In this document: piece by piece, positions 10,468 through 20,629 of the stretch
Position numbering within the stretch: the stretch's first letter is position 1
Layout: each line of letters opens with the position of its first letter
Origin: Watersipora subatra
Taxonomy: Eukaryota; Bryozoa; Gymnolaemata; Cheilostomatida; Watersiporidae
Assembly: GCF_963576615.1 (NCBI RefSeq)
Contig: NC_088711.1
Location: forward strand, 61,909,248 to 61,973,247
Reading direction: 5' to 3'
Length of the DNA stretch: 64,000 nucleotides
Position numbers and translations under genes: made by a program
Notes under the pieces: model-generated
What the model saw: the letters and a program-made list of their open reading frames with translations, nothing else
Told to the model about the DNA's origin: nothing
Database searches by the model: none

Positions 10468-10692
10468 CTCCGACTACTGGCTGTGCTAAGGCCAAGCAAA
10501 CACAGAAATATACTAGGATTTGGTGGGAATCGATGACGGCTGATGGCTGGTCTCAACCGGCAAGGACTAGGCCAAAGAAAATTTGTGTACATGAAGGACC
10601 TGTGGTGACACGGAATTATTACCAGTCATTGGGTGAGATTAGTTTGAATAGCCCCTTTGTCCTGGATATTGCCTATGCCCCTCTATAGCGTA

Positions 10693-10792
10693 GGAGGGTG
10701 ACCCCAAATCGCCTTCGCCCCAGACACTGAGAACCATCCCCACTGGACCGGACAGTCGGAAGCCTACCTTAAAAGCGGCAGGGCCGACCGGA
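10693..10792. other. Junction segment between two truncated retroelements
   Basis: About 100 GC-rich bases of unclear origin. They may be further family B pol sequence, but no diagnostic motif is seen. At about 10793 the sequence switches to a copy of the 3' part of the K02A2.6-like element (equivalent to 4437). This is the likely deletion breakpoint. Confidence 0.45.
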
Positions 10793-11297
10793 ATGATGCA
10801 CAGAAATAGACGCTCTCTATCTGCTTTACCAAGTCCAGCCTCAAATCCACAGTCATCAGTTCAGCTACCTGGTGAAGCAGCAGCCCCAGAGTCAACATCA
10901 TTGGAAACTATGATTGTTACACCAACTGGCGTCCATTGAACCTCATCTCAAGTTTCATATCGTCTTGAACACCTGAATTAGGAGCGGCTAGGTGGTTAAC
11001 TTTAAACTTGAACATGTATTGTTAATTTTTGAAGACTAGTTTGTTTAAATTTGTAAGACTATATGATGAACTATATATATGAAGACGTATTCAAGAATTG
11101 ATTTTGCGGTTTGTAATAAGGAATATATGCTATTACGCTTATTCAGGTTTATGTAGTTTTATGTATAGCTTTGAAATTAAATATTGAGTTCTTAATTTAT
11201 GAGGAATCGCTCTGTTTCCTAGAACTATGTAGGGAAGTCATACACCCATCAAACTGTCTGTTCATTAAAACTTTATCTCATCAATCAACATATTATA
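10793..11297 (+). mobile_element. Truncated duplicate of the K02A2.6-like element (pol end plus 3' LTR)
   Basis: Aligns with 4437-4946, including the last pol codons, the non-coding gap and the LTR (11126-11297, about 172 bp). The following bases GTAACTAC are the same as after the other 3' LTR, which shows that the pair arose by segmental duplication and not by independent insertion. The 5' part is missing. Confidence 0.8.
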
Positions 11298-11823
11298 GTA
11301 ACTACTTTATTTTTATCTCTGAACACGAGTGATTTGGTGTGATACATTTATGCCGATCTTTAGTCAGGGAATTAGTTATACACCGCACTGGTATGATTGT
11401 ATCTACTGAAAATGTTAATAAAGCTGGTGTCTTTTCTATGTACAGGAGTATTTATTTGCAACAGAGGATAACAATGAAAATGGTTACTGTGAATTGAATA
11501 TGGGAAAACTCATATGAAATTTACAAATATTGAAAAATATTAGATTAGTGAATACAATGAGGAAGAAAGGGAAAATATTAACCATAACCAATTTAAGGAA
11601 CTCCACAACTCACATCCTGATAACTGGGTGATGCTATATTTAATATTAACACCGCCTCTTACCCTTTTTCCTGACTCACATCAGACTCACTATTTAGGTT
11701 TATGAGGCAGTATAATCTACATTTAAGTAGGATGATCTTAGTTAGTAAATATTACACTAAGGAAAGTCAGTCACATATTGGTTCTATGTAGCGAGTTGTG
11801 TTCTCTTGTTTACATTGATATCT
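11298..11823. repeat. Duplicated 3' flank of the TPR gene (copy of 4947-5472)
   Basis: Collinear with 4947-5472, at roughly 90 per cent identity by eye. No open frame of interest. Contains the region directly downstream of the TPR gene stop codon on the minus strand. Confidence 0.7.
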
Positions 11824-14295
11824 CTACGGAGATAATGATGCTTGTCTTGCCTTCATGATAGCAAGTGATCTTCTCTTATATATTGAGGCCTGTGTACGCT
11901 TACCTAAGGACTTGTATACTGAACTAATGTCATCGTAAACTTTAGCAACACCGATATGCTTGGTATCGTCTCCATAAACAGCCTTTAACATGACTAGTGC
12001 TTTCCTGAAATATTCTAATGCTTTCCTGCATTCCCTCAGTAGGTAATGAGCTGAGCCAATGATACTGTAGCTACCAGCAATATTAGTATGGTTGGTGTTT
12101 TCTCCATACACAGCCTTTTGTATTACTAGTGCTTTTTCGTAATATTCTAATGCTTTTTTGTAGTCACCCAGTGACTCGTGTACTGATCCAATGTTATCAT
12201 AGCTAAAAGCAATATTGGCATAGTTGGTGTTCTCTCCATGCACAGCCTTTTGTATGACTAGCGCTTTTTCGAAATATTCCAATGCTTTTTTGTAATTGCG
12301 TAGTGAGTTGTGTGCTAAGCCAATGTTACCATAGCTAAAAGCAATATCGGTATGGTTAGTGTTCTCTCCATACACAGCCTCTTGTATGACTAGTACTTTT
12401 TCATAATATTCCAATGCTTTTCTGTAGTCACCCAGTTTGTTATGTACTGATCCAATGTTACTGTAGCTAACAGCAATATGGATATGGTTGGGGTTCTCTC
12501 CATGCACAGCCTTTTGTATGACTAGAGCTTTTTCGTAACATTCCAATGCTTTTCTGTAATTGCCCAGTGAGTTGTGTACTAACCCAATGTTACTATAGAT
12601 AACAGCAATATTGGCATGGTTGGTGTTCTCTCCATGCACAGCCTTTTGTATGACTAGAGATTTTTCGTATTATTCCAATGCTTTTCTGTAATTGCCCAGT
12701 GAGTTGTGTACTGACCCAATGTTACCATATATAACAGCAATATTGGCATGGTTGGTGTTCTCTCCATGCATAGCCTTTTGTATGACTAGAGCTTTTTCAC
12801 AATATTCTAATGCTTTTCTGTAATTGCCCAGTGTGTTGTGTGCTGCCCCAATGTTACTGCAGTTAGCAGCAATATTGCTATGATTGGTGTTCTCTCCATA
12901 CACAGCCTTTTGTACGACAAGAGCTTCTTCGTAATATTCCAATGCTTTTCTGTAATTGCGTAGTGAGTTGTGTGCTAAGCCAATGTTATCATAGCTAACA
13001 GCAATATCTGTATGGTTGGTGTTCTCTCCATACACAGCCTTTTGCATGATTAGTGCGTCTTCGAAATGTTCTAATGCTTTTCTGTAGTCCCCCAATGAGT
13101 TGTGTACTAAGCCAATGTTATTATAGCTAACAGCAATATTGGTATGGTTGGTGTTTTCTCGATACACAGCTTTTTGTATGACTAGTGCTTCTTCGAAATA
13201 TTCCAATGCTTTTCTGTAGTCACCCAGTGAGTTGTGCACTGATCCAATGTTATTGTAGCTGGAAGCAATATTGGTATGGTTGGTGTTCTCTCCATGCACA
13301 GCCTTTTCTATGACTAGTGCTATTTCGTAATATTTTAATGCTTTTCTGTAGTCACCCAGTGAGTTGTGTGCTGATCCAATGCTACTGTAGCTAGTAGCAA
13401 TACCAGCATGGTTGGTGTTCTCTCCATACATCGCCTTTTGTATGACTAGTTCTTTTTCGCAATAATTCAATGCTTTTCTGTGGTCACCCAGTGAATCGTG
13501 TGCTGAGCCAATGTTACCATAGCTAACAGCAATATCAGCATGATTGGTGTTCTCTCCATACACGACCTTTTGCATGATTAGTGCTTCTTCATAATATTCC
13601 ACTGCTTTTCCGTGGTCACCCAGTGAGTTGTGTGCTGAGCCAATCTTACTATAGCTAACAGCAATATCAGCATGGTTGGTGTTTTCTCCATACGCTGCCT
13701 TTCTCAGGACTAGCGCTTCTTCGTAATATTCCAAAGCTTTTCTGTAGTCACCCAATGAGTTGTGTACTGAGCCAATGCGAGTGTGGCTACTAGCAACATC
13801 TATATCATTTTTGTATTTTCTATGTACAACCTTTAGAATTTCGAGTGCTCGCTCAGAAACGTGTAATGCTTCTCTATAATTACACAGTGATTGATGTGTT
13901 AAGCCAGTGTTGCGGTAGCTGATTGCAATATCAGCGTTGTTGGCATCCTCACCATGTACAGCCTTGTGCATCTCTAGCCCTTTGGTGTAATACTCTAATG
14001 CTTGCCTGTAGTTACCCATTGACTGGTATGTTGAACCAATGTTATTATAACCATATGCAATATCTGTGTGGTTGGTTTTTGCTCCATACAGAGTTTGATT
14101 CAACTTCAGTCCTTGAGTAAAACACTTCATTGTTTTTTTGTGTTCACATAATTCCAGATATACTAAACCGATATTATTATATGCAGTGCTCTTATCTCTG
14201 TGATTGCTTTCAGATTCCTTTTCCTTATTCAGATCTCTGCTTTTAGGTCCACTTTTATCTTTCATCATATCTGACAGGCATTCATCCTCTTCTAC
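11824..14295 (-). CDS. TPR-array exon of the nucleotidyltransferase-TPR gene (one in-frame stop)
   Basis: Seen: a single exon encoding 18 TPR units of 42 residues with the pattern GDYRKALEYYEKAL, linked by G-E-N-T-N-H segments. The exon begins after a consensus acceptor (minus strand GTCTACAG) at 14296-14303 with V-E-E-D-E-C and joins in frame with the donor at 15184. It ends at the tail A-R-Q-A-S-L-S-P. One nonsense codon, TAA at 12672-12670, replaces the tyrosine expected in E-Y-Y-E; the frame is open on both sides (14295-12673 and 12669-11824). Known: such arrays mediate protein-protein binding, as in kinesin light chain and nephrocystin-3. Inferred: the protein-binding part of the fusion. 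The stop makes it a likely recent pseudogene, unless it is a consensus error. Confidence 0.75.
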
Positions 14296-15183
14296 CTGTA
14301 GACACAGATGTATCTATCATTCATTTATATACTAGACATTGATCATTATTTATTACTGATAAACAAAGGCAGAAATGATTTGTTTAGTTTATATTGATTC
14401 CTACCACTCTAAAATATCCTGTCAGGGGTTTAGATAGATAAGTTGGTAAGTAGTGTATAATCAGAGTTCTCAAACACATCTGGTAAGTTTATAGCAACTA
14501 AGTACATACAGGTTATAATACAGTTGTGGATTATCTATCAACTTGTCAGAGATTTAGTAGTACTAATAGAGTATTACAAAAGTAGCTGGTTGTCTAGTTT
14601 TTTAATTATAATAATGAACAATATTTTTGCCAAAGTTCGAGTGGGAATTTTAGGCAAATCCTGCATCAAATTTTTTCCATCAAGTTGTATGCAGGTAGAT
14701 AATTTTTGGAGCAAACCCCTTGTTTAGCATAGTAATTCCGCTAACAAAAATTATTGCAAAGAAGTATACAAATAACAAGTAACTATTTGGGGAAAGCCCA
14801 TTCAAAATATAATATATTAATCATTATGCAGTTTTTTATTGTAAATATCGCCAAAATAAACTAACTCTACATAGGCTTAAAAGTAAAGCACCTTTTTTTA
14901 ATTACAAATTTTGTGTCTGTGAATTATTTGGCATTAATTATTCACATTCATCTTCAAAGATTTATAAGTTAACTACAGGGTGCCCAAAGTAGATGACAAA
15001 TCAATGATGGATCTTTGCTCTTTAACATCAACATAATTATTTGTAGTTGTTGTCTTAGTTAGTTTTAAACTTGTATCTTTCAGTTTTAGTTAGGTTTAAA
15101 AATGACGATTCAGATTAGTATACAATTTAAGAGTATTAAATCTATCTATCTATCTATCTTAAGAGTATTAAAGACATACATAC
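14296..15183 (-). other. Intron between the helical-domain exon and the TPR exon
   Basis: AT-rich, non-coding. Bordered by donor GTATGT (minus strand, from 15183) and acceptor TCTACAG at 14296. Contains a short (TCTA)n microsatellite at 15141-15159. Nothing else is recognised. Confidence 0.65.
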
Positions 15184-16239
15184 CTTTTTGAGTAGTTGTT
15201 GAGCAGCTTTGTAATCTCCTATCTCTTTACTGCAATGTGCAGCTAGAAGTACCCAAAGACTATGTCGATCATTTTCCTTGAGGAAGTGTTTAAAATATTC
15301 TAACGCTAGTTTATAGTTTTTAGTGTAGTACAGAAGATACGCGCATAACTCCATGCATTTTGTTTTTGAAAAGTCGTTTTGTGAATTTGGTTGAGGTGAC
15401 AATTGTTTGCTCTTGAGCAATTCACAATAATAGGAGAAGCTGGTCAAATCAATTGGTTTGCCGAGTGCTTTGCTTACCTCTCTTTTGGAATCAGAATATT
15501 GACCTGTGAAGTAAAGAACTTCTGCTTTTACCCAAAAATCATTTTTAGGGACTGTAATATCTTCAAATATTGAGGATATTTCAATTTGCTCTTTGTTTTC
15601 AAACGAATCAACGAACTTAGGCATCTTGGAGTTGACAAATTCCTTGATAGGAATGAGTAAGCAGCCCATGAGTACTACCAAGTGTGCTGGAACAGCGTAA
15701 GATAACTTTCGATCACCTTGATAATACTTGTCAACCTGTACAGAGTCAGTCTGTGATTTCATCTTGAGATAAGCTGAAGTTCGTATGTATATAGCAAGAG
15801 CGAGGATAATATTCAGGTACTGATGAATGTCTGGTGACAGAAGGCCTCGCTGTTGAAGCTCTGAATAAATATCCCATGAATGACAACAACTGAGTCCTAG
15901 ACACATCTTCATGTTGTTAGCGAGAAGAGTTGGATATCTGAATATCTTTTCCTTCACCTTGACATTCAGATTAGCTGGTGGTTGAAACTCAGCAAACTCA
16001 GGCAAAAAATCATATTTATCTATGTCTTTCACAAATGATTCTAAGCGTTTCATTTGGACAGACTTATTTTTTTTCTCACACTCTTCATATGATGCTCTTT
16101 CATCAATAAACTGTGTGTAGAGCTGACTGGTATCTCCTGCTTTTTCATTAGAAAGTAAGACAATAGTAGAGGAGAGCATGTCAGATTTATCTGCTAATTC
16201 ATCGATTGGCTTTTCTGCTTCTGTTTTGTAAAGCTCCAT
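15184..16239 (-). CDS. GlnD/DUF294-like C-terminal helical domain exon
   Basis: Seen: an open frame of about 350 codons, ending at a donor (AAG, then GTATGT) at 15184 and joining in phase 0 to the TPR exon. The middle part reads K-E-K-I-F-R-Y-P, L-G-L-S-C-C-H-S-W-D, then G-L-L-S and A-L-A-I-Y-I-R-T-S-A-Y-L. Known: K-x-x-x-[YF]-R-x-P ... W-x-x-L/I ... G-x-L-S ... A-x-x-x-R-x-R-x-Y-L is the signature of the helical domain that follows the nucleotidyltransferase domain in GlnD and DUF294 proteins. A further TPR-like pair lies at the end (Y-T-K-N-Y-K-L-A-L-E-Y-F; G-D-Y-K-A-A-Q-Q-L-L). Upstream, the frame is broken by the palindromic insertion at 16244-16319; without it the two exon parts read straight through. 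Confidence 0.75.
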
Positions 16240-16267
16240 AAACTAGTTTATGGAGCTTTACAAAACA
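16222..16267. repeat. Perfect palindrome, 23-bp arms, no spacer
   Basis: Bases 16222-16244 and 16245-16267 are exact reverse complements, centred on ACT/AGT. The left arm is native coding sequence (minus strand M-E-L-Y-K-T); the right arm is an inverted copy of it inside the 76-bp insertion. Confidence 0.95.
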
Positions 16268-16319
16268 AAGACAAAGCAAACCAAAACAAACAAACAAAAC
16301 AAGACACTAACGGTAGAAC
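16244..16319. other. 76-bp insertion made of inverted copies of its own flanks
   Basis: Seen: removing 16244-16319 joins CCATAAAC to AGCTGTTC and restores one continuous reading frame across the nucleotidyltransferase and helical domains (minus strand V-E-Q-L-F then M-E-L-Y-K). The insert consists of an inverted copy of the left flank, about 35 bases of filler made of AAAC-type units, and an inverted copy of the right flank. Its length is not a multiple of three, and no GT-AG intron choice that I tried restores the frame. Inferred: fold-back, self-templated synthesis at both ends of a break, followed by joining. A library or assembly artefact is the main alternative. Confidence 0.75.
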
Positions 16320-16340
16320 AGCTGTTCTACCGTTAGTGTC
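16303..16340. repeat. Perfect palindrome, 19-bp arms, no spacer
   Basis: Bases 16303-16321 and 16322-16340 are exact reverse complements, centred on CAG/CTG. The right arm is native coding sequence (minus strand T-L-T-V-E-Q-L), the left arm its inverted copy. It lies 35 bases from the other palindrome. Confidence 0.95.
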
Positions 16341-17029
16341 AGACTGAGACCACCCTCCTTACCATTACCTGTTGGGATGTTACCAGAGTTTGTAGTGATT
16401 CCATCTATTCTGTAGCCAGTGACAGCCTTCTTAGCTAGCTTACTTAACTCACTGTTTGTCTTCAACTCATCAATATCAAAGGACTTCAGAGGACTTTCAC
16501 CTAGATTTCCTATTCTGAAGTAGCTATCGACTGTTAGTTTTTCAAAGTAATCTGATTCCTTCTCCACCATTATTGCATATTCTAGATCGGAGTAAGGAGT
16601 TGCATCCCCCTTTGCTATGGAGCCCAATCCAATGATAGCAAACCTACATGGAGCTTCTTTATCCTTCTTCTTCAGCACACTAATGCTTGATTGGAGAATC
16701 TTTTTAGATACTTTTGCGAGTCTCTCACTGCAGGTTTCGCTAGCAGAAAATACTTTCTGACTGAAAACTCCTGCATTTTTAAGGTTTTTCTCACTGAATA
16801 TGTTATCACTACTCACAGCATTTCCTAAAGCATCGAGAGTACCAAAGTCTCTCTCAGTATCTTGCCTATACTTTTCTAGAAGTGCCTTATGGTTACTGAT
16901 CATCTTCTGATGTTCATCATAACTGAGAAGATGGTTTCCTTTGTACCAACTTTCTTCTATGTCATAGACTAGTCTGCGTGTTTCGTCAGTTGGATTAAGA
17001 GTCACACTGTAGTTAGCAAGGCCATGTGC
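16307..17029 (-). CDS. GlnD/DUF294-like nucleotidyltransferase domain exon
   Basis: Seen: the exon starts after an acceptor (minus strand CTGCTTTACAG, 17040-17030), reads H-M-A / A-H-G-L-A-N-Y-S-V-T-L-N-P-T-D-E-T-R near its start, and is open to a stop at 16307 created by the palindromic insertion. About 128 codons after V-T-L-N it has the motif GLGSIAKGDATPYSDLEYAI, a pol-beta superfamily signature (GS, then D-x-E; genomic about 16624 to 16580). Known: G-S-x(9-13)-D-x-[DE] holds the metal-binding carboxylates of nucleotidyltransferases; the GDATPYSD type is the GlnD/DUF294 form. Inferred: an adenylyl- or uridylyl-transferase-like enzyme part, substrate unknown. More exons must lie upstream because the exon opens in frame without a start; I could not identify them. 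Confidence 0.8.
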   Translation of the reverse strand, partial: AHGLANYSVTLNPTDETRRLVYDIEESWYKGNHLLSYDEHQKMISNHKALLEKYRQDTERDFGTLDALGNAVSSDNIFSEKNLKNAGVFSQKVFSASETCSERLAKVSKKILQSSISVLKKKDKEAPCRFAIIGLGSIAKGDATPYSDLEYAIMVEKESDYFEKLTVDSYFRIGNLGESPLKSFDIDELKTNSELSKLAKKAVTGYRIDGITTNSGNIPTGNGKEGGLSLTLTVEQLFYR

Positions 17030-18088
17030 CTGTAAAGCAGCATTTTAGAAGATGTAATTTTATAAGTTTAGAACTGATAGCTTGCGCGAGCTAAGAAAAA
17101 ACTGAATTTAGATTCTAGAAAACAGTTTTTTTCGTAGCAGTTTAAAAGAAGACGCAATATATATTTTGCTAATTTCAAGTAAAGAAGTTAGTTCTGTTTG
17201 GGTATTTTTAGGGCACAGTTTCTCCGCAATGATGATTGACCATAAAACCTTTATATGAATGCGACGACGTTCTATTTTCAGCTCTTCTCACATGGTGACA
17301 CTTTATTAAAGGGAATGTTTAAATCAAGTGTTGCCTTGTATTTTCCTAACAGCTAGTCAGAGTTTCGTTAAGATAAATTTAACTCTTTCACGGCGACGCA
17401 AATGCTGCCTATATTTTGCAATCTCCTTCAGGCGAAGCAGCACTAACATTTTTTGATGCAAGAAATCTGATGTAACTCAATTTCAACTAGTCATAGATTT
17501 CTAAACAAATATGCAGTGAGAAGCTCATAAATATCTCTACAAGTTTATATTTATTTTAATTAACCTATGATGGTCATATAGCCAGCGTTGCAATTTGTTG
17601 GAGCTCTCAATTGTTTATCTCATGCTATATTTGAAGGCAGTTTTTTATATATCTATAATTAACAATGTTGCATTAAAGCCCATTGAACTCATTGATATGT
17701 TTGCTATTGCTTTCAGCTAAAACCGGCTTTTTATGTGTAAGAGAAGAAGTGTTATGAGCATTAATCCATTGTTAGCCAAGTTTAGATAACCACAATGATG
17801 CTATGAAATAACATGCTATAAACCTGAAAATTTATCAGTTACATAATACAAATCTATCAAATCCTACAAATGTATATTCAAAAGCAAGTGAGATAGCAGA
17901 TACCCAAAACATATTTATAATACACACAGAAACAAAAGATACCGTTTTTGAAACAAAAGTATTTGCAACAATTTTTTGGCCAGTTACATGCTGATTGTTG
18001 CTTTCATTTGGAACCATTACATAATTTTCTGGCTGTTAAATACTTTTCAGTGTCTGTTGGTTTCAAATCTGGTGATGCACTACTGAAC
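17030..18088. other. Upstream intron and a dispersed repeat copy
   Basis: 17030-17205 is intron sequence shared with 470-670. From about 17239 (CCATAAAACC) to 17590 the sequence resembles the dispersed repeat at 59685-60045 in the same orientation. The remainder to 18088 is AT-rich with no coding signal that I trust. Confidence 0.5.
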
Positions 18089-18560
18089 TAGTAGGTATTA
18101 CCCAACTAACAATTTTACGTTCCCAGAACGTTCCAGGGAGGTTCCGAAAAGTCCCAGAAACGTTACATCGTAACGTTGTCACAAGATTATTTGTAGACAC
18201 ATTTTCAACGTTCCAGCAACGTTGTGGGAAAAACATTGCTGGAACGTGACTCTCAAAACGTTCCATCAATGTTGTGGGAATTACTTTGCTGGAACATATT
18301 TCCCATAATGTCCCTACAACGTTGTGGGAAATACGTTGCTGGGACGTATTTCCCACAACGTCCCAGCAACGTTGTGGGAATTACGTTGCTGGAATGTTAG
18401 CAAATGATCCTGCATAACATTCCCACAATATTGGGAGAACATTGCGTAATATTCCACGAACATTTCTTACATAATATTGTCTCAAGGCTATTAGCTAACA
18501 TCCCAGGAAGGTTACGCATAGAACATTGGTGGGACGTTGATGCGTAGGGATTTCCATCTT
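18089..18560. repeat. AACGTT-rich palindromic repeat cluster, left part
   Basis: Dense short inverted motifs such as CCCACAACGTT, GCTGGAACGT and CCAGCAACGTTG recur many times. The left border reads ACCCAACTAACAA, which is the reverse complement of the right border of the 41455-44378 array. Positions 18475-18545 match 20888-20960. Inferred: part of a non-autonomous transposon family with internal minisatellite-like structure. Confidence 0.6.
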
Positions 18561-18582
18561 TATTATACAATATTCCTATCTA

Positions 18583-20113
18583 CCCTAGGACACTTATATT
18601 TCGCTAGTATTTAGTTTCGTGAGTAGCACACAGAGTAAAATTTCGCTGCAACTTAATTTCGCAGCTCTGATGAGTGCGAAAATATAGTGATGTGAAAATA
18701 AATACAGTGGAACAAACAAATTAGATTCCTCAGGTCCGGTCCTCTAGTAAAAAAAGTTGTTATATTTGCGACTAGTTTGTATTTGTAACCCGCAGGTATA
18801 AATGTATGGCAGAAATCGATAATTCAACGTGATCGCTTGCTGCCATTTGTTTCTTGGACTATCAATGACGTCTCGGTCCTTTCCGTCGTGACCGATATGG
18901 TACCAATATTAGATCTCAAGTATTTATAGCAAGCGATGGCCATGGCACGTTTTGAGTTCACAATATTTCAAATTTAAAAAAAATCAAATACAGTACATGT
19001 CTCATAAAAAAGAAAATAGATAACAACCAACATCACAACCAGAACTGTATAACATGGTTGGACCTGGTGAGGGTTGTTATCGTTTTTGGTTGGCAGTAAA
19101 ATTCATCACTACAATAAGTATTATTTAATTGTATGACTTCACCTACCAGACTTTCATCCTCATCAGTTACAAATTCGGTGACTAAACTGATATCATCATC
19201 TTCTTCGTTTGTCTTGGCTTTTCCAAAAACACTTGTTATCTTAATTTGCTTTGCCATGCTGCTCATTCGGTGTATTAACGAATTTACTAGAAATTTCCCA
19301 ATGAGCTCAATCACACACAAAATTATCTGCATTTCTAATATCACGATTTTGTTGTGGATATCAATGAACTACAGGGCCGTATTCCCTTGGACAGCTGGCC
19401 GGCTAAGACGCTCCAACTTTTTAGGAATTTCATAGTCCAACGGCTATAGAAAGGTTTTTATCGCTGTAGAATATCACTTTATTCGAAGCCATAGATACAA
19501 ACATCAACTTTTAGTAGTTCTTAGGCGTCATTATTATCTTCATCAGCGGCAAAATATTCTTGTTAACGACTTTTATAAAGGTTTGCAAAATATCAAGTTT
19601 TAGCAAACATCTGCTTGCCCATATCCTACTTAATGAACTTAAATAAAATCGGCAAAAATGATCTTTGTTAAAACGCTTAAAAAAAGATGTCTTCTTTCTG
19701 AGCTTTTTAACTGCATACAAGTTTTGCCTGTTTTAATTTTAAAACGTTTTGTCAGTCACATCAGCTAAAACAAAGCAAATCTCAAAAAAATAGAAAAATG
19801 TTGATACTTGCCAATACAATTTTTTAAAACTTCACGTGAGAGGCCCGGCTGAGGCCCTACATAAGAGAAACCTGTTGGGAGCTTACAGCACCCCCACCCC
19901 TTCTCCACATCCCAGATGTTCATAACTAGTCGTCTAACATTGGCCCCCCAACTTGCAACCAGTGAATACAGGCCTGCGTAGAACATAGCTATTTAATTTC
20001 GAATTTTCGCTAGTTCGTTATGATAGTTTAGTTTCGCGCATGAATTTTTCGCGTGATGATGACTCCGCGAAAACGCGAAAGTTAGATGCCGCGAATACTT
20101 AAGTGTCCTAGGG
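18583..20113. mobile_element. Inverted-repeat element, 1.5 kb, flanked by TA
   Basis: Seen: left end CCCTAGGACACTTATATTTCGC; the right end, reverse-complemented, begins CCCTAGGACACTTAAGTATTCGC. TA dinucleotides flank both (18581-18582 and 20114-20115). Subterminal sequence on both sides is rich in TTTCGC and GCGAAA. A minus-strand frame near 19250-19110 (K-Q-I-K-I-T-S-V-F-G-K-A-K) resembles the N-terminus of some transposases, but no core is seen. Known: a TA target duplication fits Tc1/mariner-like or related families. It interrupts the AACGTT-rich repeat. Confidence 0.65.
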
Positions 20114-20629
20114 TACTGAGCATGGCTTTCAATGCCGCGGTAATCTCGTTGAGCTAAAACGAAATATAATTATAAGGGCATGCAAGTTAATGGGCAATGG
20201 CTTCGCTCTACTAACGAAATGATTCACATACTCGTCGGCTTGTCAGACGACACGTAGCGTTAATCCATCGGTACATAGACTATCACCAAATATCTGATAC
20301 AACATGTATATGTGGCGACTTGGTCAGTTGCGAAGAGTTCACCTTCTCGCGTTCTACATTGACCCGCTTAGCGAATGGACAGAGCTAATGGACCCTAGTC
20401 ATTTTTGCGATATGTCTAATGAAGTGCGAAAATTGAAATTTGTAGTGACTTTTTATTTCATTTACATAAATCATTCAAATTTATCATTATTTTTTTTTCA
20501 TTGTTTTGCTTGTTTTTATATCTGTAATGAAAAATCTATAACATTTTTAATTTGTTTCATTTTAAATAATTTTTTGTTATGAAAGGGGGACAACTTCCAA
20601 AAAATGAATCATGCATTTTTGTACCATTC
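20114..20629. other. Unassigned sequence between repeats
   Basis: Starts with a moderately GC-rich segment (20114-20430) and ends in a T-rich tract (20450-20580). A plus-strand frame at 20304-20580 is open but has no recognised motif and runs into low-complexity sequence. I see no supported gene. Confidence 0.4.

Larger units (their letters stand above)
6526..10692 (+). mobile_element. Second Gypsy family (family B): 5' LTR, leader and gag, 3' part missing
   Basis: Seen: LTR at 6526-6893, tRNA-Leu primer site at 6895, a leader with tandem repeats, and a degenerate gag. It is interrupted by a hAT transposon at 7102-9388. No pol or 3' LTR follows; after about 10692 there is a roughly 100-bp unassigned stretch, then the truncated copy of another Gypsy element. 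The LTR sits inside a TPR unit of the neighbouring gene. A reverse-oriented relative lies at 56066-59145. Inferred: the 3' half was lost in the deletion that also removed the middle gene copy. Confidence 0.8.

Noticed and set aside
9885..10592. 235-codon minus-strand frame
   Set aside because: It lies opposite the gag of family B in GC-rich sequence, without motifs; antisense shadow.
13923..14120. Plus-strand open frames opposite the TPR exon
   Set aside because: Shadow of the minus-strand TPR coding sequence.
16244..16319. The palindromic insertion read as a short intron
   Set aside because: No combination of GT donor and AG acceptor that I tried within it restores the reading frame, and no known intron class consists of inverted flank copies.
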